From: VRUE01 sp963703175
Lineage (GTDB): Bacteria; Actinomycetota; Thermoleophilia; Solirubrobacterales; 70-9
Reading direction: 5' to 3'
Length of the DNA: 64,000 nt
NCBI GenBank assembly: GCA_963703175.1
Contig: OY969794.1
Location: 744,001-808,000 of the forward strand
The first letter of the stretch is position 1, and every line of letters starts with the position of its first letter. Shown in pieces: positions 58,342 to 64,000 of this stretch. The notes under the pieces are model-generated. The model did no database searches, was not told where the DNA came from, and was given only the letters and a program-made list of their open reading frames with translations. Made by a program: the position numbers and the translations under genes.

Positions 58342-58486
58342 CGGGCGGGTGGCGTCGGGGGCGGGTGTCCTCGTGGCAGCGGCGTCCTCTTTTTCGCCCC
58401 AACCACGACCTCGGACGACCGTCAGCGCCGCAGGCGAAAAACCCAGCAACGCGAGGACACCCGCCCCCGACGACAGGACCCGCCCG
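58342..58486. repeat. Large palindromic element D (145 bp)
   Basis: Arms of about 35 bases (CGGGCGGGT...GTCGGGGGCGGGTGTCCTCG and complement) enclose GGCGTCCTCTTTTTCGCC and GGCGAAAAACCCAGC. It fills the gap between the Mkl gene stop at 58497 and the MMPL start at 58330, a junction within one operon. Confidence 0.8.
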
Positions 58487-58496
58487 CCGAAAGCGC

Positions 58497-59456
58497 TCAA
58501 TCCATCGACAGCGGACCAGTTACATCCGCATTCAGGAACTGGTGCACGAACTGGTTTTCCGAGTCGAACAGTTCCTCTTTGGGCCCAGACTCGACGATTT
58601 TGCCGTTCCAAAGGACGGCAATGAAGTCGGAGATCCGCCGCGCCGTGTTGAGGTCGTGGCTGATCACCAGGTAGCAGCCACCGTTCTCGGCGTGGACCTC
58701 GCGGATCAACTCGCAGAGCAGCGCCGTGCGCACCGGGTCGAGCCCGGAGTCGGGCTCGTCGAACATCACGATCGCCGGTTCCAGCACCAGCGCACGGGCG
58801 AAGCCGGCACGCTTGCGCATCCCGCCTGAGAGCTCGTTCGGCATCTTGTAGATCGCCTCGATCAGGCCGACCTCCTTGAGCCGGCGGTTGACGATCTCGC
58901 CGATCTCCTCCTCGCTTTTGTCGGTGTGCTGCCGCAGCGGGAAGGCGGTGTTGTCGTAGATATTCATCGAGCCGAACAGCGCCCCGTCCTGGAACAGGAG
59001 GCCGAACTTTTTGCGCACGTCGAAGAGTTCGTCATCGGTCATCGCCGGGATCGATTCGCCGTGCACAAGCACGTCGCCGGAGTCCGGGTAGAGCAGGCCG
59101 ACGATGTGCTTGATCAGCACGCTCTTGCCGGTACCCGAGGGACCGAGCACCATCGAGACCTGATCTTCGGGCAAGCCGAGGTTGAGGCCGTTGAGGATCC
59201 GCGCACGGCCGAACTGCTTGACCAGGTTGATGATCTCGATCGCGTCGGTGCTGCCATGGTCGCGCTTGCGGCCGGTGTGGAAGCGATAGGGGTCGGACTC
59301 GGCCGGATCGACGCCTGGAATGACGAAATCCCTGCCCATCGTCGCCCCGTCCTCGCTGATGTAGGGACCGCTGGTTGCCGGTTCGGCGGCAGCCTCCTCG
59401 GCGAGCGCCTGCTCCTCTTCTTCGTCGCGAATCTGGCTCGGCTCGTCCATTGACAT
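58497..59456 (-). CDS. Mkl/MlaF-type ABC ATPase
   Basis: The 319-residue ATPase shows Walker A GPSGTGKSVLIKHIVGL, the MlaF/Mkl-type signature NELSGGMRKRAGFARAL, Walker B IVMFDEPDSGLDPVRTALL and H-loop VISHDLNTARRISDFI. These ATPases power Mce-type lipid import with YrbE permeases. The first 90 residues are acidic and divergent; the last 20 include NQFVHQFLNADVTGPLSMD. It lies eight bases after the second YrbE gene. The ATG at 59456 is used; 59450 is possible. Confidence 0.9.
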   Translation of the reverse strand: MSMDEPSQIRDEEEEQALAEEAAAEPATSGPYISEDGATMGRDFVIPGVDPAESDPYRFHTGRKRDHGSTDAIEIINLVKQFGRARILNGLNLGLPEDQVSMVLGPSGTGKSVLIKHIVGLLYPDSGDVLVHGESIPAMTDDELFDVRKKFGLLFQDGALFGSMNIYDNTAFPLRQHTDKSEEEIGEIVNRRLKEVGLIEAIYKMPNELSGGMRKRAGFARALVLEPAIVMFDEPDSGLDPVRTALLCELIREVHAENGGCYLVISHDLNTARRISDFIAVLWNGKIVESGPKEELFDSENQFVHQFLNADVTGPLSMD

Positions 59457-59464
59457 AAGGGTAC

Positions 59465-60262
59465 TTAGCCTCCTATTGGCGCTCGTGGATTGGCACCCCA
59501 GAAGACGAGCGTGCCGAGCATCCCGATGATGTGGACTAGAACGATGTTGAGGACCATCGACTTGGCGGTCGCGGTGCCGACTCCAACCGGCCCACCCGAA
59601 GCGGTATAGCCGTAATAGCAGCCGACCATCACGATCGCCGTCGCCATGAACATGCCCTTGATCAGGCTGAAGATCAGATCTGGCGGGTTCTGGAACATCC
59701 AGAAGATCAACAGATAGCCGCCTGAGGAGACGTCGCCGATCTGTTCGACGACCGCCAGGTAGCTGGCGAGGTACATGATCCCGATCCCGACCAGGTACAT
59801 GAAGGGAAAGGCGATCCAGGCGGCGAGCAGGCGGGTTGCGGCGAGGAAGGTAACCGGCGGCACTCCCATTACCTCGAGCGCGTCGATCTCATCGGAGATC
59901 CGCATCGCACCAAGCTCGGCGACGATCCCGGTGCCGACCTTGGCCGCCAGCATGTAGCCAAAGGCGTAGGGCATGATCTCGCGCAGGTCGCACCAGGCGG
60001 AGAAGACGCCGGCGTAAGCGGGAGCGCCATTGGCGCGCAGCAGATAGGCCCCCTCGATCCCGCACTGGAGGCCGAGGATGAAGACGAGGCCCCAGATGAT
60101 CACGGCGGAGCCGAGGATCAGGATGCCGGCCTGGCGCAGGCTCTCGCCGAAGAAGCGCAGGACGCGGCCGCTGTAGACGAGGCCGGCGACGCGCGAACCG
60201 AAGCGGGCGATCTCGCCGAAGGAGTCGAGCCAACCGCGGGGGACGTCGAGCCAGGCGTTCAT
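59465..60262 (-). CDS. YrbE/MlaE-type permease B
   Basis: The 265-residue permease has the MlaE family motifs FGYMLAAKVGTGIVAELGAMRISDEIDALEVMGVPPVTFLAATRLLAAWIAFPFM and the closing MVGCYYGYTASGGPVGVGTATAKSMV. It overlaps the first YrbE gene by four bases (ATGA). Two YrbE proteins form the membrane dimer of actinobacterial Mce transporters. Confidence 0.9.
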   Translation of the reverse strand: MNAWLDVPRGWLDSFGEIARFGSRVAGLVYSGRVLRFFGESLRQAGILILGSAVIIWGLVFILGLQCGIEGAYLLRANGAPAYAGVFSAWCDLREIMPYAFGYMLAAKVGTGIVAELGAMRISDEIDALEVMGVPPVTFLAATRLLAAWIAFPFMYLVGIGIMYLASYLAVVEQIGDVSSGGYLLIFWMFQNPPDLIFSLIKGMFMATAIVMVGCYYGYTASGGPVGVGTATAKSMVLNIVLVHIIGMLGTLVFWGANPRAPIGG

Positions 60263-61068
60263 CGAATCGTCTGCAGGTCGGGGTTGGTCGCAAGCAGGGT
60301 CTGGGTGAAGACGTAGTTGAAGGCGAAGACGCCCATGAAGGAGATCACCACCGCCTGGTTGACGGCGCGACCGACCCCGGCGGCGCCTCCGGACGCAGTC
60401 ATCCCCTTGTAACAACAAACGATCGAGATGATCGCGCCGAACAAGGTGCACTTGATCACTGAGCCCCAGAGATCGGTGATCGAGGCATTGGTGAAGAGCG
60501 TCGCGAAGAAGCCGCCGAGCGGCTGGTTGTAGAGCATCTCGGTGAGGATGCCGCCACTGATGCCGAAGATCAGCGCGTAGATGTCGAGCAGGCCGGTGAT
60601 CACGATCAGCGCCAGGAAGCGCGGCACGACCAGGTTCTTGATCGGGTCAACGCCGAGCACCTGCAGGGCGTCGAGCTCCTCGCGGATCTTGCGGGCGCCA
60701 AGGTCAGCGGTGATCGCGGTGCCGGCGACGCCGGCGACGACGACCGCAGTGACGAAGGGGGCGAACTCGCGGATCGAGGCCAGGACGAAGAAGCCACCAA
60801 GTCGGTCGAGCGAGCCAAACAGAGTGAGGAAGTTGGCCGCCTGCAGGCCCGGTGCGCCGAAACCGAAGGCGACGGTGGAAACCAGCAGCGGGAACCAGCA
60901 GAGCTGCAAGGCGAAGAGAAACTGGCCGATGAACTCCTCGCCGTAGGGGTAGGGAGGTTTGACCGCGGAGACCATCGTGCGCGCGGTCAGGATCATCATG
61001 TCCCCCACCTGCTCGAAGAACGACTTGGCGGGGGCAATCCTCCTGCCTATAGATGCGGCTGCTTCCAT
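60259..61068 (-). CDS. YrbE/MlaE-type permease A
   Basis: The 269-residue permease has VVAGVAGTAITADLGARKIREELDALQVLGVDPIKNLVVPRFLALIVIT and VCCYKGMTASGGAAGVGRAVNQAVV, which match the MlaE/YrbE pattern. GGAGGAG stands directly before the ATG at 61068. It is the first gene of the yrbE-yrbE-mkl-MMPL cluster. In typical actinobacterial clusters six mce genes follow the second yrbE; none is present here. Confidence 0.9.
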   Translation of the reverse strand: MEAAASIGRRIAPAKSFFEQVGDMMILTARTMVSAVKPPYPYGEEFIGQFLFALQLCWFPLLVSTVAFGFGAPGLQAANFLTLFGSLDRLGGFFVLASIREFAPFVTAVVVAGVAGTAITADLGARKIREELDALQVLGVDPIKNLVVPRFLALIVITGLLDIYALIFGISGGILTEMLYNQPLGGFFATLFTNASITDLWGSVIKCTLFGAIISIVCCYKGMTASGGAAGVGRAVNQAVVISFMGVFAFNYVFTQTLLATNPDLQTIR

Positions 61069-61237
61069 CTCTCCTCCGGCAAAGCGGGACCGCATCGGGC
61101 GGCCCCTCCTCCGTACTTTGAGTCTATGGGATGAGCAAGCGGCCTCCGTTAGCCGAGTGTTGAGATCGGGCTAACGCCGCCACGCCTCCTCCCAAGCGTC
61201 CGGGAGGACAGAATTCCCGTGGTATGTTCCGGCCGCT

Positions 61238-61921
61238 TTGGGAGGGCACTGCAGATACGGTCGGCGTTCCCGTCGACAAGCTCTTGCCGCCGGCGCTGCG
61301 GCCGGCCTGTTGGCGGTCTCGATCGCGGCCTGTGGCGGCAGCGAAGCGTCTTCTGACTCCAACGAGGCAGCCGGCAAGTACCCGGTGAAGGTCGTCAGCG
61401 CGGAATTCCCGACCAAGCAACGGCTCGGCGAAACGACGCTGCTGCGACTTGGCGTGCGCAACACCGGCCACAAGGCACTGCCGGCGCTGACGGTGACGAT
61501 CTTCGTTGGCGGCAAAGAAGGCCGCGACTCCGCGCTTCCCTTTGGCTACCGCGACCCGTCTCCTGGCCTTGCCCAACCCGACCGTCCGGTTTGGGCGCTC
61601 GCGGCGCACTACCCGAAAGCCAATGGCTCTTCCGAATCGGCGGGCGCCGAAACCTCTAGTCCCAAGACCTTCGACTTCGGGCCGCTTAAGCCTGGTGCCA
61701 CGACCGAAGCCATCTGGAAGCTGAGCGCGGTCAAGGCCGGCAACTACAAGCTCTTCTACGAAGTAGGAGCCGGCCTTGGCGGGACCGCCAAGGCCGAGAC
61801 CGCGGGCGACAACGAAGCCGGCGGCTCGTTCGTGACGCAGATCAGCACGGTCCCCCCGGAAACGGAAGTGAAGGACAATGGCGAAGTTGTCGAAATCGGC
61901 AAGGCGAACAGCAGCCAGTAG
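61238..61921 (+). CDS. Lipoprotein with immunoglobulin-like domain
   Basis: The 227-residue product has a twin-Arg-containing basic leader, lipobox SIAAC, and a beta-rich mature domain with YPVKVVSAEFPTKQRLGETTLLRLGVRNTGHKALPALTVTIF and FGPLKPGATTEAIWKLSAVKAGNYKLFYEV, which looks like a CARDB/immunoglobulin-like fold. The start is probably TTG at 61238, since no other in-frame start exists upstream of the signal peptide; this is uncertain. It overlaps the sugar dehydrogenase gene by 44 bases. Confidence 0.7.
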   Translation: MGGHCRYGRRSRRQALAAGAAAGLLAVSIAACGGSEASSDSNEAAGKYPVKVVSAEFPTKQRLGETTLLRLGVRNTGHKALPALTVTIFVGGKEGRDSALPFGYRDPSPGLAQPDRPVWALAAHYPKANGSSESAGAETSSPKTFDFGPLKPGATTEAIWKLSAVKAGNYKLFYEVGAGLGGTAKAETAGDNEAGGSFVTQISTVPPETEVKDNGEVVEIGKANSSQ

Positions 61922-63035
61922 CGTCGCGGTGCTGCTTTTCGCGCTGGTTTTGCCGGCGTGCGGGTCGGCTCAACAGCCGCAGCAGCATCAGCGCAAGGCC
62001 AAGACCGGCGTCGCCCTCAAGCAGATCGGCAAGTTCGAAAGCCCGGTCTATGTCGCCGGTGCCCCCGGTTACCCCAAGCTGCTTTTCGTGGTCGAGCAGG
62101 GCGGGACGGTGCGGATCCTGCGCGGCGGGCACGAGCTGGCTCGTCCCTTCCTCGACATCCACGACCTGATCTCCTCCGGCGGCGAGCGCGGTCTGCTCTC
62201 GATCGCCTTTCCGCCCGACTACAAGAGCAGCGGCCGCTTCTACGTCTACGAGACCGACCCGCGGGGGAACATCAGGATTGACGAGTTCAAACGCAAGAGC
62301 GCGACGCAAGCCGCGCGGGGCTCCCGTCGCGCAGTAGTGCGGATACCCCACCCAATCAACTCCAATCACAACGGCGGCCAGCTCCAATTCCTCGGCAACT
62401 TCCTCTACTTCGGCACCGGAGACGGGGGCTCGGGGGGCGATCCGCCTAACAACGCGCAGGATCGCCAAAGCCCGCTCGGCAAGCTGCTGTGGATCGACCC
62501 TCGCCAAGCCGACGCCAGGCCGGAGATCTACAGCTACGGCCTGCGCAATCCTTTCCGCTTCTCCTTCGACCGGGTGACGGAACCGGGCCAGCCGCGGATT
62601 GTGATCGGCGACGTCGGCCAGAACCGCTTCGAGGAGGTCGACTACACCACGGTCGCCGCGGCGCAGGGCGCCAACTTCGGTTGGGACGCCTTCGAGGGAT
62701 TCGCCCCCTATGAAGACGAAAACAGCGGCACCGACGATCCGGGTGGAACCGTCAAACCGATCTTCGCCTACCCGCACGAGCGTGGCGGCAGCTGCGCGAT
62801 CGTCGGCGGCTACGTGGTCGCCGACAAGCACCTCCCCGCGCTTTACAAGCGCTACGTCTACGCCGACCTCTGCGAGAGCGAGCTGCGCAGCCTCGTCCCC
62901 GATCTGGGCGGAGCGAGCCACGAGCACAAGCTTGGTCTCAGCGTCTCCGAACCCAGCTCCTTTGGCGAAGACGAGCGCCATCGGGTCTATGTCTGCTCGC
63001 TCCACGGACCGGTCTACCGACTTGTTCCGCGCTAA
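61878..63035 (+). CDS. PQQ-type soluble sugar dehydrogenase (YliI/GSDH family)
   Basis: The 385-residue product has a lipobox-like LVLPAC and a six-bladed propeller of the glucose/sorbosone dehydrogenase family: VYVAGAPGYPKLLFVVEQGGTVRIL, GGERGLLSIAFPPDYKSSGRFYVYET, HNGGQLQFLGNFLYFGTGDGGSGGDP, KLLWIDPR, YGLRNPFRFSFDR and IVIGDVGQNRFEEVDY. The His of SNHNGG and the Arg of GLRNPFR line the PQQ/substrate site in the family. It would oxidise aldose sugars outside the membrane. It is coupled with the upstream lipoprotein gene. Confidence 0.9.
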   Translation: MAKLSKSARRTAASSVAVLLFALVLPACGSAQQPQQHQRKAKTGVALKQIGKFESPVYVAGAPGYPKLLFVVEQGGTVRILRGGHELARPFLDIHDLISSGGERGLLSIAFPPDYKSSGRFYVYETDPRGNIRIDEFKRKSATQAARGSRRAVVRIPHPINSNHNGGQLQFLGNFLYFGTGDGGSGGDPPNNAQDRQSPLGKLLWIDPRQADARPEIYSYGLRNPFRFSFDRVTEPGQPRIVIGDVGQNRFEEVDYTTVAAAQGANFGWDAFEGFAPYEDENSGTDDPGGTVKPIFAYPHERGGSCAIVGGYVVADKHLPALYKRYVYADLCESELRSLVPDLGGASHEHKLGLSVSEPSSFGEDERHRVYVCSLHGPVYRLVPR

Positions 63036-63036
63036 G

Positions 63037-63057
63037 GTTGGCTGACCAGCCAACTTT
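63037..63057 (+). terminator. Small hairpin after the sugar dehydrogenase gene
   Basis: GTTGGCTG-AC-CAGCCAAC followed by TTT lies one base after the stop at 63035. Confidence 0.55.
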
Positions 63058-63073
63058 GAAAGGGAGCGGTCAG

Positions 63074-64000
63074 GTGGAGAGCGGAACTGCACAGCAGAGC
63101 GAGACGACCACCAACGGGGCGAGCTCCAACGGGGGCGGTGCCGAGCGAATCGAGGTTCTCAACCCGGCAACCGGAGCGACAGTCGGCAGCATCGCGGTCG
63201 ACTCCCCCGAGAGCATCGCCAAGACCGCGGCGCGGGTGCGTGCCAACCAGGCCGAATGGGAGGCGCTCGGAATCGAGGGCCGCTATCACTGGCTTGGCAG
63301 GCTGCGCGACTGGATCCTCGACAACACCGAGCAGATCGCCGACACGATGCAGGCCGAAACCGGCAAGGTGCGGTCCGACGTCTCCCTCGATCTGAGCTAC
63401 GTCGCCGACCTGATCAACTTCTACGGCACCAAGGCCGCGAAGTACATCGGCGACGAGACCGTGCGCCCCCACTCGCCACTGCTGGCCTCGAAGAAGCTCC
63501 TGGTCCAGTACCGACCCCAGCCTGTGGTCGGCGTGATCAGCCCCTGGAACTTCCCGCTCGCGATGGGGCTCGGCGACTCGATTCCCGCCCTGCAGGCGGG
63601 CGCCGCGGTCGTCGTCAAGCCCTCTGAGTTCACCCCGCTCAGCATGATCGAAGTCGTCAAGGCCTGGAAGGAGGAGATCGGCGCCCCGGACGTCTTCGAC
63701 TGCGTGCTCGGCACCGGCGAAGCCGGTAGCGCGCTAATCGACCATGTCGACTACATCCAGTTCACCGGCTCTGACCGGACTGGCCGCAAAGTGATGAGCC
63801 GCGCCGCTGAGACCCTGACCCCAGTCAGTCTCGAGCTGGGCGGCAAGGACCCGATGATCGTCCTCGCCGACGCCGACGTCGACCGCGCCGCCAACGCCGC
63901 GGCGTGGGGCGGGATGGTGAACTCCGGTCAGCTCTGCATCTCGGTCGAGCGGGTCTACGTCGAGGAGCCCGTCTACGACGAGTTCGTCGCCAAGCTGACT
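63074..64000 (+). CDS. Aldehyde dehydrogenase (succinate-semialdehyde type), 3' truncated
   Basis: The first 309 residues lie in the window. After a Ser/Gly/Asn-rich 24-residue leader, the ALDH fold shows IEVLNPATGATVGSI, VGVISPWNFPLAMGLGDSIPAL, VVKPSEFTPLS, FTGSDRTGRKV, LELGGKDPMIVLADADVD (general-base Glu at about 254) and NSGQLCIS (catalytic Cys at about 288). The enzyme oxidises an aldehyde with NAD(P)+; substrate cannot be fixed from this part. The GTG at 63074 is supported by AAGGGAGCGG upstream. Confidence 0.88.
   Translation, partial: MESGTAQQSETTTNGASSNGGGAERIEVLNPATGATVGSIAVDSPESIAKTAARVRANQAEWEALGIEGRYHWLGRLRDWILDNTEQIADTMQAETGKVRSDVSLDLSYVADLINFYGTKAAKYIGDETVRPHSPLLASKKLLVQYRPQPVVGVISPWNFPLAMGLGDSIPALQAGAAVVVKPSEFTPLSMIEVVKAWKEEIGAPDVFDCVLGTGEAGSALIDHVDYIQFTGSDRTGRKVMSRAAETLTPVSLELGGKDPMIVLADADVDRAANAAAWGGMVNSGQLCISVERVYVEEPVYDEFVAKLT

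Noticed and set aside
61842..63092. Long minus-strand open frame (416 codons)
   Set aside because: It is the antisense shadow of the PQQ-type sugar dehydrogenase gene, which has clear family motifs.

Overview
The window is GC-rich chromosomal DNA that looks actinobacterial, most likely class Thermoleophilia (Solirubrobacterales or relatives). This is inferred from the actinobacterial-type integration host factor, the strong G/C third-position bias, frequent GTG/TTG starts, and secreted and lipoprotein families (collagen-like, NHL-type, basic-tailed exported proteins) that I associate with that group. I see no phage genes, insertion sequence, CRISPR array, rRNA or tRNA.

Layout. 1-3.1 kb: end of an unknown gene, a membrane protein, typA and a cold-shock gene, with an inverted repeat covering the typA start. 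3.4-5.7 kb: secreted subtilase-like protein. 5.7-13.9 kb: VTT membrane protein, recD2, cupin, a tiny Cys-rich protein, a HipA-like protein that has lost its kinase motifs, two Ca2+/cation antiporters and a lipoprotein. 14.2-16.5 kb: MoxR ATPase plus CoxE/VWA pair. 16.8-28.2 kb: exported-protein region with a collagen-like protein, a near-perfect 565-bp inverted repeat carrying two copies of one lipoprotein gene around a third lipoprotein gene, an orphan sulfate-binding protein, and two very large coupled secreted proteins. 28.4-30.8 kb: HxlR/SCP2 regulator, a truncated copy of the coxE 3' end, DUF4389 protein, Rrf2 regulator. 30.8-37.0 kb: pstSCAB phosphate transporter with four overlapping accessory genes. 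37.1-43.8 kb: repeat-bearing secreted protein, a small gene behind an operator-like palindrome, the sulfate ABC transporter (sbp-cysTWA), a second Rrf2 regulator and a TauE/SafE exporter. 43.9-46.5 kb: ABC system resembling ThiZXY. 46.5-53.7 kb: PAS-GAF-GGDEF-EAL protein, AlkA-like glycosylase, GNAT protein divergent from a serine-palmitoyltransferase-like enzyme, mIHF. 53.2-61.1 kb: hypotheticals, B3/B4 protein, thioredoxin-like protein, MMPL exporter, and Mkl/YrbE ABC components without visible mce genes. 61.2-64 kb: lipoprotein, PQQ-type sugar dehydrogenase, and the start of an aldehyde dehydrogenase.

The most unusual signal is structural. Many gene junctions carry hairpins whose stems differ from site to site while the apical loop is similar (CC-ATA(A/T)A-GG type, about 6398, 11707, 34057, 44685, 55724, and loosely 93). 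A second set of 112-149 bp palindromes (53110, 53652, 56921, 58342) has site-specific arms around a related core (TTTTTCGCC...GAAAAA..GGACGCC). Several lie inside genes and are translated in frame at protein ends (VTT N-terminus, PstB N-terminus, CysT N-terminus, MMPL middle and C-terminus). I consider this palindrome population the best candidate for something undescribed here.
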